Origin: Epiperipatus broadwayi
Lineage: Eukaryota > Onychophora > Udeonychophora > Euonychophora > Peripatidae
Direction of reading: 5' to 3'
DNA length: 64,000 bases
NCBI GenBank assembly: GCA_028023455.1
Contig: JAQFVV010000321.1
Coordinates: forward strand, 436,001 to 500,000
Made by a program: the position numbers and the translations under genes. This document shows, in pieces, positions 34,104 to 44,535 of this stretch (positions are counted from its first letter, which is position 1; each line of letters starts with the position of its first letter). The notes under the pieces were generated by a model. It was not told the DNA's origin and did not search any database. It saw nothing but the letters and a program-made list of their open reading frames with translations.

Positions 34104-36704
34104 TGAAGCTGTGCATATAAATATATATATATGCTGGCTTCACCATTCACTGTGGACTAACTAAGACCCTAAGTCCAACCACAGTGAATGTATGTTTCTT
34201 TTTCAAACTAAATTTATCGTTTTCTCAAAGAGTTGCCTAAATTAAAGAAGAAATTGTGTTAAAGAAAAAAGATTTAATAAAATAAAATATAGAAAGTTAA
34301 AATTATATTTGCAACTATTTTTAAAATATATGTTGGAAGAATTCGATAAGATAAATTTTCTTAATTAAATAGAATCCATTAAGAAAAGGAATTAATTAAT
34401 AAAACATTTTCTGAATTAGATAAAAAAATAGATAACAGGAAAAATTTGAAACAACGGGCATGATTCACTACTAATTAGCAGATTAAAAACATAATGGAAA
34501 AAAGGGTATAAATAAAGAACTTTTCTTTTGTTCTTGGTCTTATGCTTGCTGGTAACCTGTGCTAAAGGTCAGAGAGAAACCTTAAGAATTTTGTTGGAAG
34601 AAATTTTGCTGAAAGATTGGACAATATAGCGAACTTTTGTTTGTTGTACTTACTTCAAGCTGCACTCTATTCTTTCAGCATAGAAATAAAAGAATCCAGA
34701 AATGTGTTGCTCTGCAAAAATGCAGGGGTAACTTCTTTGCCTTCGCTCTCCTGAGCTGTTCCTGATGCAGGAGTCGTAATCATGTAAGCCAGCCAGAGAA
34801 CTAAAGTATCTGCCCTGTATCCGTGAAAATCTGCCCTCAAAAACATGGAAAAACAAATTTGAAGAACCGAGAAGACCTGCTGGGAAACATCAAATGAACT
34901 CATTTTGACCCATCCATCTAGTTACCGGTAATGTTCCCATAAATTATTAAAATATCTTTGTAATTTGCAAATTCAATGTATATTTATGCTTTTCTATATA
35001 TATGTTTTTTTTAAATCTATGTATTCGAGTCTTGTGAAATTATATTTCATTAATTGCTTTCTTTTCTCTTTAAATACTTTAATGGGTGGTAGGGTTATTA
35101 CATATAATGGCAGCGGTAATTCTTATTAATTTAATTGAAAAATGTTTCATTTAACTTCCACCATTATACTCCCGTAATTAAGTTATTTATTTTATATAAA
35201 TATTTATTTAGAAAGAAAAGGAAGCAAATCATAGGAAGTGCAAAACTCTATTTTAAAATCAAGATTTAAATTGCTAAATATTCTATTATAAAACTTTCCA
35301 AACTTTAACTTAGTTTTTTTATATATATATAAAAGAAGGATCCTTATCAAATGCCATTATATTTTAGTCAATGAAGGGTTACAAATTTAAAGTTACATTT
35401 TGAAGAGTGTGAAATAAAACGTTCGCATTTATATTTTTGTAATAAGAGAGAGTATGCATTTTGACAATATGTATTAAAAATTATTAAATAGCATTGACTC
35501 TGGGTTGTGTTGGTTAAACTTCAACTAAATCAATAAAATATCCGCCCTCTTGTTTTAGTGATCTGAATTTTATAAAAGGGAAGTTACTATTTTTCTGCAG
35601 ATTTTCAGTGATGGTTGAGCGTTCGTAATATATATATGTTTTTGCAGAGGGTTTCTTTTTTAAATTTAAAGGTCGTTGACTGTATTTATATGATATCGTG
35701 CCTCGGGTGATCTACTGGGCCGCTCAGCATATATTACAGTGCTTCTTTTTGCCAAGTTCGCTTAGGTTAACATACCTACATTTGGATCTTCTTAAAATAA
35801 ATAAAATGTTCTGGATCTCATGTCGATCTCAGTTCCTTCAATGTATGTAACTGGACACAAGCAATAAAACTCCGATCCTGAATCCGGGTCACGCGTTTAG
35901 CGAACGGGTTCCATTTTTCTCTCCAACCTAGCTTAGAGATGGAGAGCTATCCGGTCTTGTGTGTTAATCTCTTGGTAACTGTTATGTCTCGAGCCTCACA
36001 ACCCACTATATGCTCTCGCCTTTGTGCATGGTCTTGTATACTTATATTTATTAGGAAATCTTTCTCAAAATCTCATAGAAATGTTCAATTATGGCTGGAA
36101 ATTCCTGCTGGGGTCACTTTATCATTCTTCTTAAATCATAAGTAGGGCTGTGATTTAAACCTGTCCGAAGTGTTTAGTTGAGTTTGACCACCTATTTATT
36201 TCTGTTCTCCAACCACAGAGTTAATGAATCATGTCTCTCTCTCTTGATTTCTTTTACGTAACACTTCCATTGGCTGGAATATTTTAAAGAAGAAATTATA
36301 AGGTAAAAATTTTGTCTGTTCTTATCATTACGATCAATGGATCTTTCATATATGTCTATCCGGTTGCAGTGAAAATAGCCTGCGACACTTAATAAAGCAT
36401 TGTGTGAATTATTTTAATGTCAATAATAAAAATTTCTGTTATCTTTCATTCACTATAAATAATACCACTTAGTATTGTTTTTCTTTTGTAACATACGTAT
36501 GTACATCTGATCATTATATATGTAAAAATTCCTTTTCGTGGTCTCTTCTCTCCCTGACCACTGGGCATACATTAAGATTAAATTCTAGTGAGGTTTGGGG
36601 AGTAAGTTGCGTAGTAGCAATCTAGAAGAGTAGGTGAGGTTCGAACCCCCTCTATCTGCATTTCTAGGTTAGGTTAAAGCAGCTCTAGTTTTCTTACCGT
36701 TACA
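34104..36704 (+). repeat. 3' LTR (2601 bp)
   Basis: Direct partner of 27699-30297, with the same TG start and CA end. The preceding bases (GGGTTCTAGGAATA) make only a weak polypurine tract. It includes the TATA box at 34507 and the antisense open block at 34650-34903. Confidence 0.85.
34650..34903 (-). other. Conserved antisense open block in the 3' LTR
   Basis: The 68-codon minus-strand frame (34650-34856) is identical in protein to its counterpart at 28249-28455; the overlapping second frame starts later than in the 5' copy because the bases upstream differ (34880-34925). See the 5' copy for interpretation. Confidence 0.3.
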
Positions 36705-37844
36705 ATATATATATATTAGGGTTGAGTCTTTAATTAATATTTATATAGAAATATAATTGTATTTTCACTTGATATTAGATTTTCAGTGTAAATAGTATTT
36801 TTTTTATGCATTTAAATTTTTAATATTTTTCTCTTTTTTTGGATTTCTATAATAAATGTTGAAATAAAATTGTTGTTTATACTTCACCTTCGAGTAGTAA
36901 GTTACAAATTGTAAGTTACTATCCAGTTTTTAAATATCACAACTCAAACTAACACTTCTAAGATAGGCTATGAATATAGGATCTAAAGGTTCCCGAAAGC
37001 GCTCACCCATATAATTCTATTGAAATTGAGTTTCACTTGTTTGCTTAACGTGCAATTTGTAACTATAATAAATGTTATATACATAGAGTAGGATGATCCA
37101 AAAGTCACATCCATATAAAAATAATTTGTTTTATATACTTTAACATAATTAATTAACCAAAAATGCTCTTATTAAAAATCTCAGCAGTAATCATGTTTTT
37201 CATTTTTTTTGAAATGTTTTTACAATTTTCCAACAATTTCATGTGATCAATACAAGGTACTTGTCTGAATATGATATTCATGAGCAAAATATCTGTACAT
37301 TAATCTATTGTTAGTTTAAAATTCTTATTAGCGCTGAATTAGCTTATTTGTCTATGGTTCCAGACTGTGTGTGTATATATATATGTAATAATCAATAAAG
37401 CAAGTCATATTTTGTGACATAGCTTTTATAAGCTTATATTTATAAATAGGTAATAACTGTCACTGTTTTAACAGCTTGTGTAAGCATAGGAATTGAAGAC
37501 CATATGATGTTTAATAGTTTAGATTAGTCATACATTACAAGGATTCCATAGGAGTATGTTTGAAGTGAACTTGAATATTACAAAAGTGAAAGAAGGATAA
37601 ATTATTTTATTAGAATACATTTAGAATGCTGTGCTTTAAAATATATTTTTTCAATTGAACAGATTTTTTAAAAGCAGTTTGTATTGTTCATCTATTTATT
37701 TTATATGTGGAATAACACAGTGGATTTATGATTTTTTAATGTGTTGCTGTAATATACACTATCTGAATAGGAATTAAATTTTAGTGATTTTTTTTAAGAT
37801 TTAGATGTTTTCTTTGCTATGATTCTTTATAATAATATGTCATG
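36705..37844. other. Unassigned, with an end fragment of MITE family F
   Basis: No coding content recognised. At about 37470-37515, AACAGCTTGTGTAAGCATAG followed by CATATGATGTTTA matches the right terminus of the family F copy at 56473-56770 and is a solo end. Confidence 0.5.
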
Positions 37845-37859
37845 TGTTCTATCTAATTT

Positions 37860-37952
37860 TTTTTTCCCATGTGGCAAAGCATCGGCCGGAAGTGAACTCA
37901 GGACAACTGCTTGTAAGGCAGCTGTGCTAACAACTCGGCCACCAATGATTGA
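37860..37952 (-). mobile_element. tRNA-derived SINE, family 1, copy 2
   Basis: The minus strand gives a tRNA-like fold with D arm GGCCGAGTTGTTAGC, anticodon arm GCTGC-CTTACAA-GCAGT (valine-type TAC), and an acceptor 3' strand CCGATGC that pairs with the CATTGG-containing 5' strand. The T arm has lost bases relative to copy 1. The tail CTTTGCCACATGGG and an A run follow. A perfect 15 bp target-site duplication TGTTCTATCTAATTT (37845-37859 and 37953-37967) proves retroposition. Confidence 0.85.
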
Positions 37953-38052
37953 TGTTCTATCTAATTTGAGGCAGAAATGAAGTGATAGATACCAGAGTTC
38001 AACGTTATATATCTTGTTCCAGCCCTGTTATTTCTAGTGCTCAGACTTTTTT

Positions 38053-38142
38053 TACATGTATGTGGATATGTATATCGCTTGTATAAGATGGAGTGGATGA
38101 CTGAAGGGAACTTGAAAGTCTGGGTTCAAATCCCTCTATTTA
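38053..38142 (+). mobile_element. tRNA-derived SINE, family 2, copy 3
   Basis: The best preserved copy: AAGATGGAGTGGATGACTGA as the A-box region and GGGTTCAAATCCC as a near-perfect B box 25 bases later. It is only about 100 bp from the family 1 SINE. Confidence 0.65.
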
Positions 38143-38760
38143 AAACTCTTAATCAGTAAATCATTCAATTACAACAATGTCTTCTTATTAATATAGCTGG
38201 GATTAGGATTGGTTTTACTGGAACTCATTCAATTGCATATGTGTGCATATGCTCTTCTATACTTTGTCAGAATGAATCTAATGACAAAAGTAGGCATGAT
38301 GAAAGTTTTCAAAACATAGCAGAATACCCATCTCTTAGGAAAATCTAGCAATTTTTGACTTTATCTGTACAATTTTTTTTGTCAATCTTCAGAATGCAAA
38401 TTTACAAAAAGATAAATATTCTGCCTTTTTTCAGTTAAAAGACAGTATACAAGATATCAGCCCTAAGTAGTTTAGTATAATGTTTAAGTGATGAATTTGA
38501 AAGCTAAAAGATTTCTGAATCAAATCTCAATCTGGTGCATTAGTTGCTTGAATGCCACTTGATGCTCTGAATAACACCACAGTATTAAAATAATAGATTC
38601 AATAATTAAAATTTTTTGGATCTAAACTCATTTGTTTGAACATAGCATTATTTTCTAAATAATTCACTATTTATTTTTTATGAATATCTCTTAATAATTC
38701 ATTAATATTGTCTCTTTAAAAGTAAATTAATATGATGTAATAAATAAGTTATCATATATA

Positions 38761-38956
38761 TATATAACTGAATATTTGTAAATACAGTAACTAAATAATT
38801 AAAAATTTATCCACTTAGAAGCGCTTTCGATTATCTCAGTAATCTGTGTCAACTAAAGCCTTAGTTGAAGCAGATTACTGAGATAATCGAAAGCGCTCCT
38901 AAGTGGATAAAATTTTTAATTATTTAGTTACTATATTTACAAATATTCAGTTATAT
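38761..38956. mobile_element. Near-perfect 196 bp palindrome (MITE)
   Basis: The 86 bp left arm and 87 bp right arm differ at only a few positions. The central sequence TGTCAACTAAAGCCTTAGTTG is itself inverted, so the whole element can fold into one long hairpin. The arms contain AGCGCTTTCGATTATCTCAG, notably less AT-rich than the flanks. TA-rich sequence borders both ends. The low arm divergence points to a young insertion or to arm homogenisation. Confidence 0.8.
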
Positions 38957-40139
38957 AATTACGTATATTGCTTTAAAAATACAGACATCGAATAATAATA
39001 TTATTACATATATATATCTTTCTTTTTAAAATGTAGTTATTTTTCTTATTATGTTAATTACATTTAGCCAGATAAAAGGTAACCTTTTGTCAACAAAATT
39101 AATATTTAACAGGCCTGATTTTGTTAGAATGTTGAAATGAATGTTAATGAAATTGAACTAGAGAATAATTTTATTTATATTAATGATTTAATCAAGGTTA
39201 GAAAGAATCCTTGAAAAAAGTAATGAAAATCGTGTTTAGTACAATATTAAAAATGTATACTATAAATATATACCTGTAGTTAAAAAAAAATCAAAAATTA
39301 TTACTTTATTGTTTTTATAAGCAGTTTTTATTCTAACCAAGCAAATATTTATTAATAATCAAATTAGAAATGATTGGTTGTTATATTTGATCTAACACTC
39401 TCCAAATTTACTAAATTACATAAGCTTTTAAATAACTATAAAGATAGTGCATTGGAAATAATAAAGAGACAAATAAGTCATTAAAATATTTATTATTATT
39501 AGTTGTCATCAAGATAACATCAACTTTTGAAGATTGAATGCATATTATTTTTCTAAAATGATGCAATTATTCATGATTTTAAAATAGTATATAAGACCCA
39601 TTTATGATTGATATCTCCTACAAGTTGAAGTAATGTTTTACCATTGCCTTGAATATGAACAACTGTCACCAAAGTTATATATTTCTACTGCCCGACACAT
39701 TAAGAAAATAAACTGAAGAAAATGACAAACTAACACAAATAATAAAGATAAAAAAATACAATGAATATTGGTACAAGTGGAAAGATGAATATCAGGATAT
39801 ATTTCAATATAGGATGAATAGTAGAATCAACAGAAGTAGAATCATTAGACCTAACTATGATTCCTTAGATGTGCCAAATCTGTATTTATTAGTTTTGAAC
39901 TTGCATGATTTAACACAAGATAAAAAGTAAATAAAAAGTAGTTAAATAAGAGCACTATCCAAGATTAAAAATAATTTAAAAGTAGTTGAATAAGTCTCAG
40001 AGCAAAATGAATAATTCATTGGTTAGAACATATTATATCTGAACATTAGAAGATAAAAAGTTTATTTATAAAAAGAATAAGTTATAGAACATGTACAAAA
40101 TTGTGGGAAAAATACTGGTGAAAGTTTTGTTCTATTATA
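38957..40139. other. Unassigned AT-rich sequence
   Basis: No exon found. The stretch 39660-40060 is A-rich and G-moderate on the + strand and reads like decayed coding sequence (lysine-rich frames), but I cannot match it to any family. Confidence 0.35.
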
Positions 40140-41045
40140 ATGACATATGAGGTCTGACTAGTTTGGGGATGTGCGATCTTGTGCTTACATCAGCAGCATT
40201 GTACAAACAATTTAGTAAAATTTCATAACCTTGGTATATCAATGTCTCACAGATGTATTTGTGATGGTATGTAGTGGGGCCTTGCTGAGTGGTTTTTATT
40301 ATTGTAATTGCACATTGCATGTTGTGAGAATGTCAGAGCTTGAATTAGAGTAAAGAACAGACATCAGAATGCAAATGAAATCAGATACATGTTATTCCAA
40401 ATTTAAGAGATAATGCCATGAAGAAAATGGTATTGTACAAACAGATTAATCATTTTTGGAGGGAGACAGAGCTTCATTGATGATGAAAGGTCGGAGCATC
40501 CAGTAATGGAGAGAATTGATGAAAACATTACACAAATACATCAAATTGTGTATCAAAATTATCAGGTGACTGAAAAGCATAACAGATCATGCAGGAAAAC
40601 CTTAACTGAAAATCTTAGCATGAGAAAGATATGTGCAAAAATGGTACCAAAGGCTCTCACTGATGAACTCTCTTGAGGGAATTTTTAAGGAATAAGAAAT
40701 CACTATATTACAACATACTTTCTATTTACGCCCCCATTGATACCTAAAGGTAGAGAAAATTTTTAAGACATTCAGGACATTAAAGGTAATATAATGATAG
40801 TTCTGATGGCCATTTCAGAAAAAGAGTACCATAATTGCTTTGAAAGGTGGATTAAGAACTGGCATCACTTCATAAGGAGAGTACTTCTTGGAAATATTCA
40901 GCAATGAGATATTTAACACTTTTTCTATGATGAGTTTGCTAATTGTTTGATCTCGTATATTTATAAAATATCATGATTTTTTTTAATGCTTACAATTAGC
41001 ATATGCTTCAAAAGTAATTTTTGCAGTCCATCTGTTGCAAGCTTC
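40140..41045 (+). mobile_element. Mariner-family transposon relic with deleted catalytic core
   Basis: Shows the organisation of a mariner-like element: a leader (GAGGTCTGACTAG at 40148), a transposase start near 40330 (MSELELE), N-terminal DNA-binding parts and a C-terminal tail. The middle of the transposase is missing. I cannot assign exact terminal inverted repeats or a TA duplication. Confidence 0.7.
40330..40910 (+). pseudogene. Mariner-like transposase fragments
   Basis: The N-terminal block reads IDDERSEHPVMERIDENITQ (about 40470-40530), then LTENLSMRKICAKMVPKALT (about 40610-40670), the second helix-turn-helix and linker of mariner transposases (compare TENL-MRK-CAKMVPK). Directly after it the frame jumps to the C-terminal block LFTPPLIPKG (about 40720), then DIKGNIMTVLMAISEKEYHN and CFERWIKNWHHFI (40780-40880). 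The DDD catalytic domain, about 170 residues, has been deleted at about 40680-40720. Transposases of this family cut and paste DNA at TA sites; this copy cannot. Confidence 0.75.
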
Positions 41046-42519
41046 ATTAATTAATAAACATCAAGTTGTACTGTTATTAGATTCACATCTCTCATCTTGT
41101 TTCTAATTTAACGCGTTTATCAATAAGCTTGGATCTAATATAAGAGCTTATGCACTGGCGTACAAACAACCATCGTTTTTTTCTTTTTCTTTATATCTAA
41201 TGAAATACTTAAACTGTGGTAAAGTGTGAAATTATATTTCCCAAAAGTGTAGGCAATTAATAATTAATACCGCATATTACCATTATTATATAAATATAAA
41301 AAAACACTACTTAGTATTTATTTTACTAAACCTAGTGTACTTTTACTCATAATTATTAAGATTATAACAATTCAATGTTAATTATCTTTGAATTGTTATA
41401 ATTTTGTAATCGTTCTATATAAGATGATAATATTTTTATTAAAATAAATATGAGATTATATACTGTTTTATAATATCTTGTGTATGTGCGCGTGCGCATA
41501 CACACTATCTACAGAATAAAATAGTTTTAGATAAGATAGTGTGGGAAATCTACTTATTCCAAATATTGTTAGGAGTATATATTGTTGATTAGGAAATTAA
41601 ATATCTCAGAAGATTATACCACTAAAAATAGATATTTACTTACCACTACGCGATTTGGTTATTTACCCACTACTAGAAAAAAATTCTGAGTTTCCAGGAT
41701 GCTCTTTAATTATATAACAAACAAATGTTAACTTCTTTCTTGGCAAAATTCTCTTGTTCAGAGAAATGGTTTATGGTTGTCCAATTCACTACTTGTCTCA
41801 TTATGAAGTTTTTATATGAATCTAAATTTCTGTTTCAACACATTGATAATGCATGACTGGTTATCAGACTATTTGCTGTATTGTAATATATATTAAGAAT
41901 TTCATTATACAGTGTATATACATTATAAATGCTATACTTTGTGGATTCATCTGTGTATGATTTTTATTGTGAATATACCAAGGTTTTGGCTTGATCACAC
42001 AAGCCATTAACTGAGTGATGAATAGAATAGCAGAAAGATAGTTGTAAAGGCATTGTAAACCCTGGTTTATAATAAATTCTGGTCAACCAGTCAATTGGCA
42101 ACTGAATAGTTTTGATGTTAAATAAAACAAATAAAAAACATTCTAAATAATGATAACACTATTAATAAAAGATTAGTAATTCAACTGGCTATTTGCTAGT
42201 TGAGAATAGGATTATTTAATTTATCTTACAGTTCATATCTCTGTAGAGTTTTAATATTATATAAATGTCATTATAAATCTGTAATTTTGTAGGCATCTTA
42301 TTGCTTATATACATATTTCTGAGATAGTTGAATTAGATTTTTGACTACAGCTTTTTATTAATTTCAAGAGCAATAGAACTTACCATAGAACATAATTTAA
42401 ACACAATACTTAGTACACTGTTTGCTACACTTCTTTTGAACTGGTTATTTTTTCTCTTTTATTCTTCTTTTGCAGACTTTTTTATCAGTTTGTCTAACTT
42501 GCATAAACTAAGACTTTTA
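41046..42519. other. Unassigned, with a short alternating purine-pyrimidine palindrome
   Basis: At 41480-41505 GTGTATGTGCGCGTGCGCAT and flanking bases form an imperfect inverted repeat of alternating purines and pyrimidines that could cruciform or adopt Z-DNA. No coding relic is recognised elsewhere. An AAACTAAATAAATCA-type tract and scattered TA repeats only. Confidence 0.4.
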
Positions 42520-42939
42520 TTAACATGAAAATTAGCCTATTGCTTCTTGCAATTATTGAATTCTTTTGTTCTGCATATCAATTATTTATTTCTTTTCTGA
42601 AGTATTCCAGCAATATCAATATTTCCAAATCTGTATATACACATGTATTTGTTTTAATAAAATATACATGTAAAGACATAGTAGCTTATAACAATGTTAA
42701 AATTTCACCAATAAAAAAAACAGGTACATCACATTTATTGATACAATTTGGTCTTCTTAGTATCTCAACAGTTTCTCTGATCTTACATTGTTATAGAGTG
42801 TTTCATATAGATAGGATGTATTATGATCTGAATCCATAGCATGGAGTAAAAGTGCTGATGATTATGAGTGTTGTTAACAGCATTAGCATGTTCATCTATT
42901 CTAATACTGTTACAATGATTACCGATACTATATAAGAAG

Positions 42940-43700
42940 CTTTATAAATGCCACATGAACTTTCATAAGCTCCATGAGCCTTAAGAGGGATTGAATTTTT
43001 AGGTTTGAATATGATGGTACTATTTTTTGATAAGTAGTATGTGCCGTTTTTATATTGTAACATTTTAATCTACATCCAATACTATGTGTGGTTCCTTTTA
43101 TATAAGGAACACAAATTCTTATAGTTGTTTTTTCTTCTTTTTGTTTCTTAGTTTGGGCTTGAATTAAGACTTTGTGAATACTTTTTTTATTATAACCATT
43201 AGCTAATAAATCACTATATGATTTATTTCTTCTTTCAGATGTGAATTATTTGAAAGGTTAATTGCTTTAATGAAAAGAGTTTTGGCTACAGAAAAAATCT
43301 GAGTGGAATGATGATGTAATGAAATTGTAAGTATCTGTCTATTGTGTATTTTTTCTGAAAACTGAAAATGATAGATTATTTTGTTTCCTGGTGATGGGTG
43401 CATCAAGAAAAGGAAGTTTTCCATCAGACTCTGTTTCCATTGTAAATTTAATGTGAAGATGGATATTATTTAAATGTGACACTTTCTACTAATGCAAGGT
43501 CAGAGAAACCATTGTGATAATGTATCAATAAATCTGACACATGTAAACTTCTTCTTGTTTGGAAGAATTTTTTAAAAAACGTATTACTCTGAAGATTTTC
43601 TGATTTATATTTTTTCAATTTTATATTTCTGTTTTTTCTATTGGTGGAACTTTAATATTATTATAAATCATTCTTTACAGCATCTCTACAACCAACTTTA
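42940..43700 (-). pseudogene. Penelope-like element reverse transcriptase relic
   Basis: Read on the minus strand from high to low coordinates. Near the usual RT active site a degraded QIYxYIITMVS sits where YVDDT is expected (about 43520-43550). Then LNNIHLHIKFTME, then SDGKLPFLDAPITRK (about 43390-43430), a hallmark Penelope block (FTxE, LPFLD). Then SVAKTLFIKAINLSNNSHLK with a following E-I-N-H. The post-RT block is CVPYIKGTTHSI then CYNIKTAHTTYQKIVP (about 43020-43110), matching the linker before the GIY-YIG domain. Multiple stops. Relative to the 24.2 kb insertion it represents the other end of such an ORF; whether both are one family cannot be decided. Confidence 0.7.
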
Positions 43701-44384
43701 TACTATTCTGCTCATTACCCTGTTGATGGTTTGTGTGATCAAACTGAAACATTGGTATATTCATAATCAAAATCATATATAGATGAGCCTGCAAAATATA
43801 TCATTTATATATATATATATATATATAACTTGTGAAAATCTTCATATCAACATATACTTGTTGTATCTCTAAATGTTATTATTACTTCTATTATACTTCA
43901 AACATACTGTATTAGATAATGGAAGAATATATTAATATCTCTTAATATGCATTTTGACCTGAGCCTGGCCTTTGCATTTAGGCCAAGTCATTTATTTCTC
44001 CCATAATTACATATTTTTGTTAAGGTGCTTATTTATAGAGATTATATAAACAATTTATCAGTATGTTTTTTTTAATTTCAGTTAGCATATTTTAATAAGA
44101 AATATTTGTTTAAAAAATACATAAATGATCAGCGAATCATTTCTTATTAGGTTAGAAATTAATATATTTTTTAAGTTTTAAATATAGAATTTAAATTTTA
44201 TTGCAAATCAAATATATTGACTGCTGTTTATAAACTTACTCATATCTCAAAATATAAGATTGCACGAGCATATAGAAATTGAACTGGATTCAGATCTGTG
44301 TGATTATGCAAGAAAGTTGGCTTTGATTGAAAACATTTATATGTTTTTAGTTTGGCCTGATAGCTTGATAATATAATAGAGTGG
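43701..44384. other. Unassigned AT-rich sequence
   Basis: May include more of the minus-strand Penelope relic upstream of RT, but I recognise no motif. A 26-base TA run lies at about 43808-43834. Confidence 0.35.
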
Positions 44385-44535
44385 TGCTGGAAGGAGGGTG
44401 CATTAGATCCTGAAGGTTCAGGCACTGGCCCAAGTTTTAATGTCCTTACTAATGAAAGCCGTAAGCTTGAAACTAGCCTGTGGATATTGGATAGGATGGC
44501 ATAGGATAGGGATTTAATAAGCTCTATAATCTTGC
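44385..44535. mobile_element. Partial copy of fold-back MITE family F
   Basis: GTGCATTAGATCCTGAAGGT, ACTAATGAAAGCCGTAAGCT, GAAACTAGCCTGTGGATATT and GATAGGGATTTA match the centre and inner right arm of the 15061 copy. The outer CAAGCCAGAG terminus has been lost. Confidence 0.6.

Larger units (their letters stand above)
27699..36704 (+). mobile_element. Long-LTR Ty3/gypsy-type element with gag and protease only
   Basis: Two direct 2.6 kb LTRs, starting TGAAGCTGTGCA and ending CCGTTACA (canonical TG...CA), bracket 3.8 kb. The internal part holds gag, a protease domain and a C-terminal extension, then a hAT insertion. Without the hAT only about 400 bp remain between the last coding frame and the 3' LTR, so RT, RNase H and integrase (about 2.5-3 kb) cannot be present. 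It is a deletion derivative or a non-autonomous form needing enzymes supplied elsewhere. An eye count of about 17 differences over the first 870 bp of the LTRs gives roughly 2 percent divergence, much younger than the 3.5-8.6 kb element. No clear target duplication is visible in the flanking TA repeats. Confidence 0.8.

Noticed and set aside
27699-36704. Segmental duplication instead of an LTR pair
   Set aside because: Both repeats start TG and end CA at the same points and enclose gag and protease in the right orientation, which fits LTRs far better.
42471-42500. Pyrimidine tract ending TTTTGCAG as an exon acceptor
   Set aside because: The sequence after it meets stops quickly in every frame needed and shows no TatD similarity.
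42525-42839. 104-codon + strand open frame with hydrophobic segments
   Set aside because: Lies opposite or next to the minus-strand Penelope relic; its content looks like an AT-rich shadow, with no signal peptide logic or family match.
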